Shown here in pieces: positions 26,347-36,984 of a DNA stretch of 64,000 bases. The notes under the pieces are model-generated. The model did not search any database and was not told the DNA's origin. It saw only the letters and a list, made by a program, of their open reading frames with translations. This DNA is from Halomonas sp. KAO (lineage in GTDB: Bacteria; Pseudomonadota; Gammaproteobacteria; Pseudomonadales; Halomonadaceae). A program made the position numbers and the translations under genes. Each line of letters begins with the position of its first letter. Position 1 is the stretch's first letter. The DNA lies in assembly GCF_015595025.1 (NCBI RefSeq), contig NZ_JADNRL010000009.1:81537-145536 (forward strand), given 5' to 3'.

Positions 26347-26808
26347 TCACTCCTCGGGAGCTCGAGAGGGCATATGGCGCTCGATGGCACCGAGTGCCGT
26401 CATGATCACCAACGCCAGACCGGCGACCAGGGCCGCCAGGGTGAAGTTATGCACGCCGGCGGCGATGCCGATGGCTCCGGCAAGCCAGATCGATGCGCCA
26501 GTGGTAATGCCCTGCACGTCGGTACCGCTGCGGATGATGCTGCCGGCGCCAAGGAACCCGATGCCGCCGATGACTCCCTCGACGATGCGGGTGGGGTCGA
26601 TACGTGCCGATGGGTCCCCCTCGGCGGTGGCAAACAGGATCTGGAGTCCCACTATCAGGAATGCCGCTGCCCCCAAGGCGACCAGCATATGAGAGCGCAA
26701 TCCTGCCGGCTTGCCGCGTATTTCCCGCTCAAGCCCCAGCACCATGGCCAACCCCGCGGCCACCCCAAGACGGGTCAACATATCGAGCAGGGCGATTTCC
26801 TCGTTCAT
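26347..26808 (-). CDS. MgtC/SapB family membrane protein
   Basis: The 153-residue protein has the MgtC N-terminal core: LVLGLEREIRGKPAGLRSHMLVALGAA, then GVIGGIGFLGAGSIIRSG and GITTGASIWLAGAIGIAAG. It is the short form with about four or five helices and without the C-terminal ACT-like domain of Salmonella MgtC. Family members act at the inner membrane and affect magnesium limitation and ATP synthase. What it does here is unknown. It is a single gene. Confidence 0.9.
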   Translation of the reverse strand: MNEEIALLDMLTRLGVAAGLAMVLGLEREIRGKPAGLRSHMLVALGAAAFLIVGLQILFATAEGDPSARIDPTRIVEGVIGGIGFLGAGSIIRSGTDVQGITTGASIWLAGAIGIAAGVHNFTLAALVAGLALVIMTALGAIERHMPSRAPEE

Positions 26809-26912
26809 GTTGTCACTCCAGTGGGCGACCGACGAAGGGGGGGATCAATTCAAAAGAGCACTGATAGACCAATATAGCCTCGAATAATGCCCGCAGCCGT
26901 TGGGGCCTTCGG

Positions 26913-27338
26913 TTATGGTGTCTCCGGCAGGCGTCGATAGACCCAGGCCTCGCTGCCGTCGGCGAGTGTGTGGCGCACCCGCTCGTAGCGAATGCCCAGA
27001 CGCTCGTAGCGGTCGAGCCGGGCAAGCGCCTCGGCATCGACGGTCAATACCTCTCCAGGCACGCGCTCGCCGGGGGCCGGCTCCAGGTCGAGTCCGGTCC
27101 GTCGCCAGCCTTCGAGGTAGGCTGGGCGGGTCTCGACCTCATCACCGATCACGATCCAGCGCACCACGGGCACGCGCAGGGTGCCATAGACATACACCGC
27201 GTGAGGTCCCTCGGCGATGGGCTCGAGGTGCTCGGGGCGTTCATAGAAAAAGGGGCTGAGCAGGGTCAGCCATAACCAGCCTCCCACCATGAATGGGAGG
27301 CCGAGGAGGGTCGTGGTCAGCAGGAGGCGAGGGCGCAT
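26913..27338 (-). CDS. Membrane-anchored gamma-glutamylcyclotransferase-like protein
   Basis: The 141-residue protein has one N-terminal hydrophobic helix (LLTTTLLGLPFMVGGWLWL) and then a gamma-glutamylcyclotransferase (AIG2-like) domain. The substrate loop YVYGTLR lies near residue 49, and ARLDRYERLG carries the conserved Glu. Cytoplasmic members release 5-oxoproline from gamma-glutamyl peptides. An anchor in front of the domain is less usual, and whether the domain faces the periplasm cannot be decided. The gene stands alone, 45 bases after DUF934. Confidence 0.8.
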   Translation of the reverse strand: MRPRLLLTTTLLGLPFMVGGWLWLTLLSPFFYERPEHLEPIAEGPHAVYVYGTLRVPVVRWIVIGDEVETRPAYLEGWRRTGLDLEPAPGERVPGEVLTVDAEALARLDRYERLGIRYERVRHTLADGSEAWVYRRLPETP

Positions 27339-27382
27339 GGGCAGATACGATACCCATGGTGACAGCAGAAAGACAACGGGGG

Positions 27383-27946
27383 TCAGGCAAAGGCGGCCAG
27401 GGAGAGTTCGTCGCGGTCTGACTCAGGAGCCTGACTGCGCAGCCGAAACAGCGGTTCGGGCTGATCCACCCCGGGCTGATAGGCGCGGCTGAAGACATGC
27501 AGGTTGCGCAGGGCATCGTCCAGCCACTGGTCTTCACGCAGCGAGAAGCCATCGAATCCGCAACGGCGCATATAGAAGAGCTGGTCGACCAGCACATCCC
27601 CGATGGCGCGTATCTCGCCACGATAGTCATGGCGTTCGCGAAGCAGGCGAGCCAGGCTGTAGCCGCGCCCATCGGTGAACCTGGGGAAGTCGATGGCCAC
27701 CAGGGGGGCCTCGGCGAGGCGAGCGGCCAGGGCCTGGTCGAGCTCGGTATCGGCTGCCAGCCAGGGGGCATGCAGATCGCAACGCCCCTCCTCGAGCCAT
27801 TGGGCCAGGGGCACAATGCAGGGCGTGTCGGTCGTGGCCTGGTCCTCGCGGATCAGCTGCCAACCATCGGTGGCCGGCTGGTCTCGGAAGAGATAGGGGC
27901 GCCGGGCGGCAGACAGAGGGGCGGTGTGGGGGGCATGATCAGGCAT
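27383..27946 (-). CDS. DUF934 protein paired with sulfite reductase
   Basis: The 187-residue protein matches DUF934: PLVAIDFPRFTDGRGYSLARLLR in the middle, then EIRAIGDVLVDQLFYMRRCGFDGF. The family is nearly always encoded right after a CysI-type sulfite reductase gene and is thought to take part in sulfate assimilation; its reaction is unknown. The ATG at 27946 overlaps the end of cysI by 8 bases. The longer open frame upstream is antisense shadow of cysI and was rejected. Confidence 0.88.
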   Translation of the reverse strand: MPDHAPHTAPLSAARRPYLFRDQPATDGWQLIREDQATTDTPCIVPLAQWLEEGRCDLHAPWLAADTELDQALAARLAEAPLVAIDFPRFTDGRGYSLARLLRERHDYRGEIRAIGDVLVDQLFYMRRCGFDGFSLREDQWLDDALRNLHVFSRAYQPGVDQPEPLFRLRSQAPESDRDELSLAAFA

Positions 27947-29591
27947 AGACACGCTCCTTGAAGGGTTTGATTCCGATACGACGGTAGGTATCGAGAAAGG
28001 TCTCGTCATCGTTGCGCTCACCGACATAGACCTTGAGCAGGGTATCGATGACGTCGGGTACCGCGTCGCGGCCGAAGGAGGGGCCGAGAATCTTGCCCAG
28101 CGATGCCGCATTGCCCTGGGTGCCGCCCAGCGAGATCTGGTACCACTCCTCGCCCTTCTTGTCGACGCCGAGGATGCCGATATGACCGACATGGTGATGG
28201 CCGCAGGCGTTCATGCACCCGGAGATATTGAGGTCGAGCGGCCCCAGATCATAGAGGAAGTCCAGGTCCTCGAAGCGCTCCTGGATGGCCTGGGCCACCG
28301 GGATCGACTTGGCGTTGGCCAGGGCGCAGTAGTCTCCTCCGGGGCAGCAGATCAAGTCCGCCAGGGTGCCCACCGTGGGGTTGGCCATGCCGAGGGTTTC
28401 CAGCTCGCGCCATAGCGCTTCCAGACGATCCATGGGAACGTCGGTAAGCACCAGATTCTGTTCATGGGTGACGCGTATCTCGCCGAAGCTGTATTCGTCG
28501 GCGAGATCTGCCACCTGGTGCATCTGCTTCCAGGTGACGTCACCAGGGGAGTGCTCGCGCCGTTTCAGGGAGAGGGTTACCGCCTTGTAACCGGGCACCT
28601 TATGGGCGTGGACGTTATTGGTCATGAAGCGGCCGAAGGCGCGCTCCCTGCTGCGTAACGCCTCGATCTCGGCAATGGCCTTCGCCGAGACGGGGCGGCG
28701 CTTGGGGTCCTCGAAATGGGAGGCCATCCGCTCGATGCTCTCCCGGGTCAGGGTCTGGGGGCCATCCTTCAGGTGTGCCCACTCCTCGTCGACACGCCGC
28801 CGAAACTCCTCGACGCCCAGCGCCTTGACCAGGATCTTGATACGCGCCTTGAACTTGTTGTCACGGCGGCCGAACAGGTTATAGACCCGGACCAGTGCCT
28901 CGAGATAGGTCAGCAGATGTTGCCAGGGGAGGTCGTCACGGACCACCTCGCCGATCATCGGCGTGCGGCCCAGGCCACCGCCGGCCAACACCCTGACCCG
29001 CACCTCGCCCTGGGCATCTCGCCACAGCCGCAGGCCGACATCGTGAACCTGAATCGCGGCGCGGTCCTCACTGGCACCGGTCACGGCGATCTTGAACTTG
29101 CGCGGCAGATAGGCGAATTCCGGGTGGAAGGTGGACCACTGACGAATCAGCTCGCACCAGGGGCGCGGATCGACCTCCTCATCCTCGGCCACCCCCGCGA
29201 ACTGATCGGTGGTGGTGTTGCGGATATCATTGCCGCTGGTCTGAATGGCATGCATCTGCACGCTGGCAAGCTCCGCCAGCATGTCCGGCACGCTCTCCAG
29301 TCTTGGCCAGTTGAGCTGCAGATTGGTACGGGTGGTAAAGTGACCATAGCCGCGGTCGTAGTCACGCGCCAGGTCGCCCAGCTTGCGCAGCTGGTAGGAA
29401 GCGAGCATCCCGTAGGGGATGGCGATGCGCAGCATCGGGGCATAGCGCTGAATATACAGGCCGTTCTGCACACGCAGCGGCAGGAACTCCTCTTCGCTCA
29501 GGCGTCCGGCCAGGTAACGCTCCATCTGGTCGCGAAACTGGGCCACGCGTTCGTTAACGAGAGTCTGGTCGTGGGAATCGTAGCGGTACAT
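27939..29591 (-). CDS. cysI: Assimilatory nitrite/sulfite reductase (CysI type)
   Basis: The 550-residue hemoprotein has two nitrite/sulfite reductase repeats. It holds the siroheme and 4Fe-4S cluster through Cys416, Cys422, Cys459 and Cys463 (CCPGGDYC and GCMNACGHHHVGH). An early HFTTRTNLQLNW motif and Arg/Lys-rich pocket residues bind the substrate. It reduces sulfite to sulfide with electrons from a ferredoxin or flavoprotein for cysteine synthesis. A nitrite role is less likely because DUF934 follows directly. The 140 bases upstream are very AT-rich (29640-29710) and probably hold its promoter. Confidence 0.92.
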   Translation of the reverse strand: MYRYDSHDQTLVNERVAQFRDQMERYLAGRLSEEEFLPLRVQNGLYIQRYAPMLRIAIPYGMLASYQLRKLGDLARDYDRGYGHFTTRTNLQLNWPRLESVPDMLAELASVQMHAIQTSGNDIRNTTTDQFAGVAEDEEVDPRPWCELIRQWSTFHPEFAYLPRKFKIAVTGASEDRAAIQVHDVGLRLWRDAQGEVRVRVLAGGGLGRTPMIGEVVRDDLPWQHLLTYLEALVRVYNLFGRRDNKFKARIKILVKALGVEEFRRRVDEEWAHLKDGPQTLTRESIERMASHFEDPKRRPVSAKAIAEIEALRSRERAFGRFMTNNVHAHKVPGYKAVTLSLKRREHSPGDVTWKQMHQVADLADEYSFGEIRVTHEQNLVLTDVPMDRLEALWRELETLGMANPTVGTLADLICCPGGDYCALANAKSIPVAQAIQERFEDLDFLYDLGPLDLNISGCMNACGHHHVGHIGILGVDKKGEEWYQISLGGTQGNAASLGKILGPSFGRDAVPDVIDTLLKVYVGERNDDETFLDTYRRIGIKPFKERVYA

Positions 29592-29731
29592 TCAGCCATC
29601 CTGCAGCGATGAAAGTGGCAGTGCATGGACTGTACGATACGCGCGACTTCTTATTGTTTAAAAGAATAAATAGGCATAGTTTTTATACTTAAAGTAATTA
29701 GGCTCGGCCTCGAAACTTCCTGCGTCCCCCT

Positions 29732-31060
29732 TCATACCACGAGCCGCTGCCAGCGTCGGCGTTGCCAGATCCCCGCAAACCACAGGGAGTTGAGGAAACG
29801 ATAGGCGAGCTGTACCCACCAGATGCCGACCAGCCCCTGCTCGAACCAGACGCCCACCAGCCAGGCCAGCGGCAGGAAGAGCAGCCACTGCAGCGACAGG
29901 GTCGTGGTCATCACCGTGCGATTGGCACCGGCCCCGAGCAGCGCCTGGGCAAGAACCAGTGCCGCGGCATCGAGCACGATCATCAGCGCCGTCAGCCGCA
30001 GCGGCAGGCGCGCCAGATCCACCAGGGTCGGGTCGTGCAGGAACAGGCCCAGGACGGCGTCGGGAAACAGCACCATGGGCAACGCGATAAGGGCCAGGCA
30101 GAGCCAGGCGAGGTACACCACCTCCCATCCCCAGCGGTGGGCGTCGGCCAGTTCATCGCGTCCCAGCGCCTGGCCCACCAGGCTCATGGCCGCCATGCCC
30201 AACCCGACACCGGGCAGGATCATCAGCAGCGACAGATTGACCAGCACATGCCCCACCGCCACGCTGGCGGTGTTGACCTGGCCCAGTATCCAGAACAGTA
30301 CCGCGTAGCCGGCCGCAAACCACAGCTGCTGAAATGAGTGAGGCCCGGCCAGGCGCAGGGTGGTAAGCAGGGTGAGGCGCTGCGGTAGTGCCGCCAGCAG
30401 GCCACCGGGCCTGGCATGACGCAGGCTGGCAAAGGCCCAGATGGCCGCTCCGACGAACAGCGACAGGGTAGTGCCGACCCCGGCGCCGGCGGCGCCCATG
30501 GCCGGTAGCCCCAGGTACCCGAAGATCAGCCCCAGGCTCGCGACCACATTGATGGCGTGCATCACCAGAATGATGCGCAGGTAGAGGCCGGTCCGCTGGA
30601 TGCCGTTCCAGTAGCCCCGGAAGCAGAAGATCATGGCCACGGCGGCAAGCGACAGGACCCGCCAGCGGAAATAGGCTACCGCCTCGGCATTGACCGCGGG
30701 GTCCTGATTGATCAAGACCATCAGCCTCGGCGCCTGCCACAGGCAGAGCAGGGTGATCGGCAGCGATAACACGGCGGCGATAATCAGACCGGCATTTAGG
30801 GGCATGGCGAGTCGTGTCCAGGCCTGCTCGCCATGGCGTCGTGCGGTCTGGGCCTGCACCCCCGAGGAGAGTCCGAACACCAGGGCGGTGACCATGAACA
30901 TCACGTAGCCGCCGATCCCCACGCCTGCCAGCGGCACTTCGCCCAGTGAGCCGACCATGGCGGCATCGATCAGATTGATCAGGCTCTGGGTGAGCATGCC
31001 GGCGATGATCGGCAGGGAGAGACGCAGGATGGTGCGACGACGTGTGGCGTGAAGCAGCAT
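29732..31060 (-). CDS. MATE family multidrug efflux transporter
   Basis: The 442-residue membrane protein has twelve predicted helices in two homologous halves and starts with the family pattern LRLSLPIIAGMLTQSLINLIDAAMVG. It resembles NorM/DinF-type MATE pumps, which use Na+ or H+ gradients to expel cationic drugs. The frame is open to 31108; I prefer the ATG at 31060 (MLLHATRRRT), since the helix pattern then starts at the usual distance. It lies 54 bases after metH in the same direction with a hairpin between, so it may have partial readthrough. Confidence 0.9.
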   Translation of the reverse strand: MLLHATRRRTILRLSLPIIAGMLTQSLINLIDAAMVGSLGEVPLAGVGIGGYVMFMVTALVFGLSSGVQAQTARRHGEQAWTRLAMPLNAGLIIAAVLSLPITLLCLWQAPRLMVLINQDPAVNAEAVAYFRWRVLSLAAVAMIFCFRGYWNGIQRTGLYLRIILVMHAINVVASLGLIFGYLGLPAMGAAGAGVGTTLSLFVGAAIWAFASLRHARPGGLLAALPQRLTLLTTLRLAGPHSFQQLWFAAGYAVLFWILGQVNTASVAVGHVLVNLSLLMILPGVGLGMAAMSLVGQALGRDELADAHRWGWEVVYLAWLCLALIALPMVLFPDAVLGLFLHDPTLVDLARLPLRLTALMIVLDAAALVLAQALLGAGANRTVMTTTLSLQWLLFLPLAWLVGVWFEQGLVGIWWVQLAYRFLNSLWFAGIWQRRRWQRLVV

Positions 31061-31082
31061 GGTGATCCGCAATAGGAGAGGG

Positions 31083-31109
31083 GGTGGGCCGCCTGACTGG
31101 CGGCCCACC
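31083..31109 (-). other. GC-rich hairpin between metH and the MATE gene
   Basis: GGTGGGCCGCC (31083-31093) and GGCGGCCCACC (31099-31109) form a perfect 11-bp stem with a 5-base loop, six bases after the metH stop. There is no T run. It may attenuate readthrough or protect the metH mRNA end. Confidence 0.5.
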
Positions 31110-31114
31110 GTGAA

Positions 31115-34100
31115 TCAGGCGGGGTCGTAGGAGAGCACCGGCATGAGCCAGCGCTCCATCTCCTCGAGATCCATGCCCTTGCGGCTGGCCAGGCTCTCCA
31201 CCTGTTCACGGGTGATCTTGCCGGTGGAGAAGTATTTCGACTGCGGATGCGAGAAGTACCACCCCGCCACGGCGGCGGCGGGCCACATGGCGAAGTTCTC
31301 GGTCAGGGTGAGGCCGGACTGCTCGGTGGCGTCCAGCAGCCTGAACAGGGTCGGCTTCTCGGTATGGTCGGGGCACGCCGGATAGCCCGGTGCCGGGCGG
31401 ATGCCCTGATACCTTTCGGCGATAAGGGCATCGTTGTCCAACGCCTCATCGGGTATATAGCCCCAGAACTCCTTGCGCACCCGTTCATGAAGGCGTTCGG
31501 CAAAGGCCTCGGCCAGGCGGTCGGTAAGCGACTGCACCAGGATGGCATTGTAGTCATCACCGGCCGCCTTGTACTGCTCGGCGAGCTCCTCGACACCGTG
31601 GCCCGTGGTCACGGCGAAGCCGCCGATCCAGTCCGCTTTGCCACTCTCCCGTGGGGCCACGAAATCGGCCAGGCTGTAGCACACGCCGTCGCGGTTCTTG
31701 GTGGTCTGCTGACGGATATGATGAAGCCGTTCGATCACCTCGTTGCGGGAGTCGTCGGCGTACACCTCGATGGTATCGTCGTCGATGCTGTTGGCGGGCC
31801 AGATGCCGATCACGCCGCGCGCTGCTACCAGCTTCTCGTCGATCAGCTTGCGCAGCATGGCCCGGGCGTCGCGGAACAGGCTGCGCGCCGCCTCGCCGAC
31901 CTTGGCATCGTCGAGAATCTTCGGGTACTTGCCGGCAAGCTGCCAGCTCATGAAGAAGGGGGTCCAGTCGATACGCTCGACCAGTTCATCGAGATCATAA
32001 CCATCGAAGGTCAATGTGCCGGTCATGGCCGGCTGCGGCGGGGTATAGCCGCTCCAGTCGATCTTGAACTTGCGCTGACGAGCCTGCTCATAGGTCAGGT
32101 CTGCCCCCTTGGGGCGCCGCTTGGCGTTACGTTCGCGCACGCTCTCGTATTCGCTGCGGATCTCGGCAATGTAGTCGGGTTTCATTTCCGGCGACAGCAG
32201 CCTGGAGGCGACGCCCACCGCACGGGAGGCGTCCGGCACATAGATCACCGGGTGTTCGTAGCCGGGATCCACCTTGACCGCGGTATGCGCCTTGGATGTC
32301 GTGGCGCCACCGATCAGCAACGGCAGTTCAAAGCCCTGGCGCTGCATCTCCTTGGCCACGCCGACCATCTCATCCAGCGACGGCGTGATCAGGCCCGAGA
32401 GGCCGATGATGTCGGCGTTTTCATCCCGAGCCGTCTGCAGGATCTTCTCCGCCGGCACCATCACCCCCAGGTCGACGACGTCGTAGTTGTTGCACTGCAG
32501 GACGACGCCGACGATATTCTTGCCGATGTCGTGAACATCACCCTTCACGGTCGCCATGACGATCTTGCCCTTGGCCTGGGTCGTTTCGTCTTTCTCCGCT
32601 TCGATATAGGGCAGCAGGTGCGCCACCGCCTGCTTCATCACTCGTGCGGACTTGACCACCTGGGGCAGGAACATCTTGCCGGCGCCGAACAGGTCACCGA
32701 CCACGTTCATGCCATCCATCAACGGCCCCTCGATGACCTCGATAGGGCGGTCGAACTGTTGGCGCGCCTCTTCGGTGTCCTCGATGATGTAGGCGGTCAC
32801 CCCCTTGACCAGCGCATGCTCGATGCGCTTCGCGACCTCCCAGCCACGCCACTCCAGGTCTTCCTTCCTGTCCGCACTACTGCCGTCGCCCTTGTACTTC
32901 TCGGCCAGGTCGAGCAGTCGCTCGGTCGCATCGTCGCGCCGGTTGAGCACGACATCCTCCACCGCATCGCGCAACTCGGCATCCAGATCATCGTATACCC
33001 CCAGCTGACCGGCATTGACGATGCCCATGGAGAGCCCGGCGCGAATGGCGTGATAGAGGAATACCGAGTGGATCGCCTCACGCACCACATTGTTGCCGCG
33101 AAAGGAGAACGAGACATTGGAGACGCCGCCGGAAACCTGGGCGTGGGGCAGGTGCTTGCGGATCCATTCGGTCGCCTGAATGAAGTCGACGGCGTAGTTG
33201 TTGTGCTCCTCGATCCCGGTGGCAATGGCGAAGATGTTGGGGTCGAAGATGATGTCTTCGGGAGGAAAGCCGATCTCGTCGACCAGCAGGCGATAGGCGC
33301 GCTCGCTGATCTCGGTCTTGCGCGCAAGGGTATCGGCCTGGCCGACCTCGTCAAAGGCCATGACGACCACGGCGGCGCCATGGCGGCGACAGACGGTGGC
33401 GTGCCGACGAAACTCCTCCTCCCCCTCCTTGAGCGATATGGAGTTGACGATCGCCTTGCCCTGGATGCACTTGAGGCCGGCCTCGATGATCTCCCACTTC
33501 GAGGAGTCGATCATGATCGGCACCCGGGAGATATCCGGCTCGCCGGCGATCAGGTTCAGGAAGCGCACCATGGCTTCCTGGGAGTCCAGCATCCCCTCGT
33601 CCATGTTGATGTCGATGACCTGGGCGCCATTCTCCACCTGCTCCAGGGCGACCTCGAGGGCGGTGGTGTAGTCCTCCTCCTTGATCAGGCGCTTGAAGCG
33701 CGCCGAACCGGTCACGTTGGTGCGCTCGCCGACGTTGACGAACAGCGAGTCGGGCCCGATGTTGAAGGGTTCGAGGCCGGAGAGACGACACTTCTTGGGG
33801 ATGTCCGGCAGGCGGCGCGGCGGCATGCCCTGGATGGCGCGATGGATGGCGGCGATATGCTCGGGCGTGGAGCCGCAGCAGCCACCGAGGATATTGACCA
33901 GGCCGCTGGCGGCAAACTCCGCCACGATGGCCGCCATCTCCTCGGGTGACTGGTCATATTCGCCGAACTCGTTGGGCAGGCCGGCATTGGGGTGCGCCGA
34001 GACATAGGTGTCGGCCTTGCTCGACAGCTCCTCGACGTAGGGGCGCAGCTCCTCGGCGCCCAGCGCGCAGTTCAAGCCCACCGACAGCGGCCTGGCGTGG

Positions 34101-34816
34101 CGTACCGAGTTCCAGAAGGCCTCGGTGGTCTGCCCCGACAGCGTGCGCCCCGAGGCATCGGTGATGGTGCCGGAGATCATCACCGGCAGGCGCTCGCCGC
34201 GTGACTCGAAGAGCTCCTCCAGGGCGTAGATCGCCGCCTTGGCATTGAGGGTATCGAAGATGGTCTCGATCATGATCAGATCGGCTCCGCCTTCGATCAG
34301 CGCCTCGGCGGCTTCCCGGTAGTTTTCGCGAAGCTCATCGAAGGTGACGTTTCGCTTGGCCGGATCGTTGACATCCGGGGAGAGCGAGGCGGTTCGGGAG
34401 GTGGGGCCAAGCACGCCCGCGACATAGCGTGGGGTGCCGGTCTCGGCAGCCACCGCATCGCAGACCTCGCGAGCCAGCCTGGCCGCCTCACGGTTGATCT
34501 CGGGTACCTGTGCCTCCATGCCATAGTCCGCTTGAGACAGGCGAGTGCTGTTGAAGGTGTTGGTCTCGACGATATCGGCGCCGGCCTCGAGGTACTCGCG
34601 GTGGATGCGTGACACCAGGTCCGGGCAGGTCAGTACCAGCAGATCATTGTTGCCCTTGAGGTCCGAGGGCCAGTCGGCAAAGCGCTCCCCACGGAAGTCC
34701 TCCTCGGAGAGGCCGGCGTTCTGGAGCATGGTGCCCATGCCTCCATCGAGCATCAGGATGCGCTCGGTGAGACATTCGATCAGGGTGGCGGTCTGGGCAG
34801 TAGGAGCGGCGGCCAT
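31115..34816 (-). CDS. metH: Cobalamin-dependent methionine synthase
   Basis: The 1233-residue protein has all four MetH modules. The homocysteine domain comes first (1-330; zinc cysteines in VGLNCALG and [11 protein letters not shown]). The methyltetrahydrofolate (pterin) domain follows (about 360-620; [14 protein letters not shown]), then the B12 domain (about 650-890; [12 protein letters not shown] with the cobalt-ligand His). The SAM-dependent reactivation domain is last (about 920-1233; [12 protein letters not shown]). It makes methionine from homocysteine. The ATG at 34816 gives [14 protein letters not shown] and normal length. I saw no cobalamin or SAH riboswitch in the 253 bases to nfuA. 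Confidence 0.97.
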   Translation of the reverse strand: MAAAPTAQTATLIECLTERILMLDGGMGTMLQNAGLSEEDFRGERFADWPSDLKGNNDLLVLTCPDLVSRIHREYLEAGADIVETNTFNSTRLSQADYGMEAQVPEINREAARLAREVCDAVAAETGTPRYVAGVLGPTSRTASLSPDVNDPAKRNVTFDELRENYREAAEALIEGGADLIMIETIFDTLNAKAAIYALEELFESRGERLPVMISGTITDASGRTLSGQTTEAFWNSVRHARPLSVGLNCALGAEELRPYVEELSSKADTYVSAHPNAGLPNEFGEYDQSPEEMAAIVAEFAASGLVNILGGCCGSTPEHIAAIHRAIQGMPPRRLPDIPKKCRLSGLEPFNIGPDSLFVNVGERTNVTGSARFKRLIKEEDYTTALEVALEQVENGAQVIDINMDEGMLDSQEAMVRFLNLIAGEPDISRVPIMIDSSKWEIIEAGLKCIQGKAIVNSISLKEGEEEFRRHATVCRRHGAAVVVMAFDEVGQADTLARKTEISERAYRLLVDEIGFPPEDIIFDPNIFAIATGIEEHNNYAVDFIQATEWIRKHLPHAQVSGGVSNVSFSFRGNNVVREAIHSVFLYHAIRAGLSMGIVNAGQLGVYDDLDAELRDAVEDVVLNRRDDATERLLDLAEKYKGDGSSADRKEDLEWRGWEVAKRIEHALVKGVTAYIIEDTEEARQQFDRPIEVIEGPLMDGMNVVGDLFGAGKMFLPQVVKSARVMKQAVAHLLPYIEAEKDETTQAKGKIVMATVKGDVHDIGKNIVGVVLQCNNYDVVDLGVMVPAEKILQTARDENADIIGLSGLITPSLDEMVGVAKEMQRQGFELPLLIGGATTSKAHTAVKVDPGYEHPVIYVPDASRAVGVASRLLSPEMKPDYIAEIRSEYESVRERNAKRRPKGADLTYEQARQRKFKIDWSGYTPPQPAMTGTLTFDGYDLDELVERIDWTPFFMSWQLAGKYPKILDDAKVGEAARSLFRDARAMLRKLIDEKLVAARGVIGIWPANSIDDDTIEVYADDSRNEVIERLHHIRQQTTKNRDGVCYSLADFVAPRESGKADWIGGFAVTTGHGVEELAEQYKAAGDDYNAILVQSLTDRLAEAFAERLHERVRKEFWGYIPDEALDNDALIAERYQGIRPAPGYPACPDHTEKPTLFRLLDATEQSGLTLTENFAMWPAAAVAGWYFSHPQSKYFSTGKITREQVESLASRKGMDLEEMERWLMPVLSYDPA

Positions 34817-35069
34817 GGTGTGAGTCTGTCTCCAGCGAGGGTGTCCGATATTCATGACCGCCGTTGTGCCTCGGGGCATCTTCTGTGTCGCGGCCGTTGT
34901 CAAGCCGGACATGGTAGCAAACTGCTCGCCGCGGGGGCAGGTGGGTGTTTAAAACCCACCAAATCACTCGGGATTGTTTCGCCGCGCCCCGTGTCTTACC
35001 ATTAGCGTCATCACATTACCCGGTACGCGGCGACCTCGCCGCTGCCGCGCACCGACAGCGGGAAATAGC

Positions 35070-35660
35070 ATGAGCGAACCGATCCAGATTACCGAAAGTG
35101 CCCAGGACTACCTCGCCGAGCTGCTCGAGAAGCAGAACGTCGAAGGGATCGCAGTACGCATCTTCATCACTCAGCCAGGCACCCCCTATGCCGAAACCTG
35201 TCTGGCCTACTGCCGCCCCGGTGAAGAGGAGCCTACCGACGAGAAGCTGGAGCTGCCCAAGCTGGGTGTCTTCCTGGACAAGAACAGCCTGCCGTTCCTC
35301 GAGGAGGCGGTCGTCGATTTCAACGCCGATCGCATGGGGGGGCAGCTGACCATCAAGGCGCCCAACGCCAAGATGCCCAAGGTCAATGCCGACAGTCCCC
35401 TCGCCGATCGCGTCAACTACGTGCTCTACAGCGAGATCAACCCCGGCCTGGCGGCCCACGGCGGTGAGATCAAGCTGATCGAGCTGACCGACGAGAACGT
35501 GGCGATACTGGCCTTCGGTGGTGGCTGCCAGGGCTGTGCCGCGGTCGACCTGACGCTCAAGGATGGTGTCGAGCGCACCCTGCTGGAGCGCATCCCGGAG
35601 CTGGGTGGCATCCGCGACGTGACCGACCATAGCGACACCACCAACGCCTACTACCGTTAA
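35070..35660 (+). CDS. nfuA: Fe-S cluster carrier NfuA
   Basis: The 196-residue protein has the two NfuA domains: an N-terminal degenerate A-type domain ([16 protein letters not shown], about 1-95) and a C-terminal Nfu domain with the cluster-binding CxxC as Cys153 and Cys156 ([10 protein letters not shown]). It carries 4Fe-4S clusters to target enzymes under oxidative or iron stress. The ATG at 35070 follows GGGAAATAGC, and the upstream open frame lacks family similarity. It is divergent from metH and ends at a clear terminator. Confidence 0.95.
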   Translation: MSEPIQITESAQDYLAELLEKQNVEGIAVRIFITQPGTPYAETCLAYCRPGEEEPTDEKLELPKLGVFLDKNSLPFLEEAVVDFNADRMGGQLTIKAPNAKMPKVNADSPLADRVNYVLYSEINPGLAAHGGEIKLIELTDENVAILAFGGGCQGCAAVDLTLKDGVERTLLERIPELGGIRDVTDHSDTTNAYYR

Positions 35661-35697
35661 GCGGCCTCGCGCCGCACGGCTTACCTGGCGTCACAAG

Positions 35698-35730
35698 AAG
35701 GGCTCCGCCGAAAGGTGGGGCCCTTCTTTT
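35698..35730 (+). terminator. Rho-independent terminator of nfuA
   Basis: AAGGGCTCCGCC / GGTGGGGCCCTT form a 12-bp stem with two G-T pairs and a GAAA tetraloop, followed by CTTTT. It lies 37 bases after the nfuA stop. Confidence 0.85.
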
Positions 35731-35759
35731 GTTATGGGTTATGGGCAGATAAGGCGGCC

Positions 35760-36803
35760 TCAGGGGCTGTCGTCAGGCGGGGCGCCTTCTTCCCTGCTTT
35801 CATCGGCCGACTGAGCCGAGGCGTCATCCTCTTCCGGGGCGGCCTTCGGCGTCTGCCACAGGCAGCGATAGAGCTGCTGCTCCAGGTTTCTCACGCGCTC
35901 TGCCTGCTCCTCCAGATGACGCTTCTGCTCGTCGATGCGTGCCTGCAGCAGTGACTGCTCATGCTGGCGGGTCTCGGCCAGCGCCTCCGCCTGGCGGCGG
36001 GCCAAGTCCACATCGCGATGGTGCTTCTCCTCATTGGCAAGCCTTGCGCGCACCTCCTGAAGCAGCGACTCCTGACGCTCGAGGCGCTTCTCCAGTTGTT
36101 CTTCTCTTCCCGCCGCCGCCTTCTCACTGGCCAGTCGCTCCTGGCGGGCCTGGTCGAGCAGAGTCATCAGGCGTGTCTCGGCGCTTTCGTGGCGCTGCTC
36201 CTCCTGGGCCAGCTTCTCGCGGTGGGCCTCCTCGCACGCCTGCATGGCCTGCTGGTGCTCCTGTGCCATGCGGCTAGCCTCGTCTCGATGGCGTTGCAGC
36301 AGCGACTCCGCTTCGGCCAGGCGCGTGGAGGCGCGGTTCTCGGCCGCCTTCAGCGCCTCACATCGCGCCTGGCTCGTTGCCAGCTCAGCGCTGAGCGCCT
36401 CCAGGCGCTGCTCGGTGCCGGACAGGTGGCTGGCCAGGGCCGCTTCACGCTGCCTGGCATCGTCCGCCTGTCGACGAGTGTCTGCCACCGACTCCTGCGC
36501 CTCTTCCACCCTGCGATCCGCCTCCTCGCGGTAGTGGCGTAGCGCCTCGTTGGCACTCTCCTGGGCCTGGCGCCAGAGCCCCTCGGCCAGCTCCTGAAGG
36601 GCGGCCGGCATGCCGCGGGGTGGAGGAACGTCGCGGTTCTCCTCGCGCTGCTGCCGCCAGTTGCGCAGATGATCGCTGATCGTGGTGAAGCTGCCGGTCC
36701 CCAGTATCTCGCGAATCTTCTGCACGCTGGGCGCATCGCCACGGGTCAGCAGCTCGTCGATGGCTCGTTGTACGTCTTCGTAGGTCACGCCGATGCGCGC
36801 CAT
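35760..36803 (-). CDS. KfrA-like DNA-binding coiled-coil protein
   Basis: The 347-residue protein has an N-terminal KfrA-type DNA-binding domain (about 1-110; MARIGVTYEDVQRAIDELL, then PSVQKIREILGTGSFTTISDHLRNWR). A long Glu/Arg/Gln-rich coiled coil follows (about 115-310) and then an acidic tail (EEDDASAQSADESREEG). Plasmid KfrA proteins repress their own gene and form filament-like assemblies linked to partition. Chromosomal relatives are poorly studied. A row of TACGTA boxes 85 bases upstream is a likely operator. A tyrosine recombinase gene lies on the other side of that region, transcribed divergently. Confidence 0.85.
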   Translation of the reverse strand: MARIGVTYEDVQRAIDELLTRGDAPSVQKIREILGTGSFTTISDHLRNWRQQREENRDVPPPRGMPAALQELAEGLWRQAQESANEALRHYREEADRRVEEAQESVADTRRQADDARQREAALASHLSGTEQRLEALSAELATSQARCEALKAAENRASTRLAEAESLLQRHRDEASRMAQEHQQAMQACEEAHREKLAQEEQRHESAETRLMTLLDQARQERLASEKAAAGREEQLEKRLERQESLLQEVRARLANEEKHHRDVDLARRQAEALAETRQHEQSLLQARIDEQKRHLEEQAERVRNLEQQLYRCLWQTPKAAPEEDDASAQSADESREEGAPPDDSP

Positions 36804-36887
36804 GAGGCTCTCCTTGTGCCACCCCTTTGGATCGATATGCGGCGCAGCATAGCGGTATTCAGGGGGAATTGAAAGATAATTACATTA

Positions 36888-36909
36888 TACGTAATACGTA
36901 AAATACGTT
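36888..36909. promoter_or_regulatory. Three TACGTA-like boxes between the KfrA-like and recombinase genes
   Basis: Palindromic TACGTA occurs at 36888-36893 and 36895-36900, and TACGTT at 36904-36909, in an AT-rich stretch within an otherwise GC-rich region. Close spacing (7 and 9 bases) and position upstream of the KfrA-like gene suggest an autoregulatory operator. Confidence 0.4.
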
Positions 36910-36984
36910 ATGAAAAAGGAAATAAAAGCAAGATTACGCGGCTTATCTTGATTTTTCTTATCAGTCCACGGGATACTGGCCGAC

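Noticed and set aside
31247..33949. A 900-codon open frame on the strand opposite metH
   Set aside because: metH is complete with all domains on the minus strand. The antisense frame is His/Asp/Gly/Leu-rich with no family signature, a common result of strong codon bias in GC-rich genes.
34817..35069. Cobalamin or SAH riboswitch before metH
   Set aside because: I found no B12-box-like or SAH-riboswitch-like conserved core in this 253-base region; it looks like a plain divergent promoter region.
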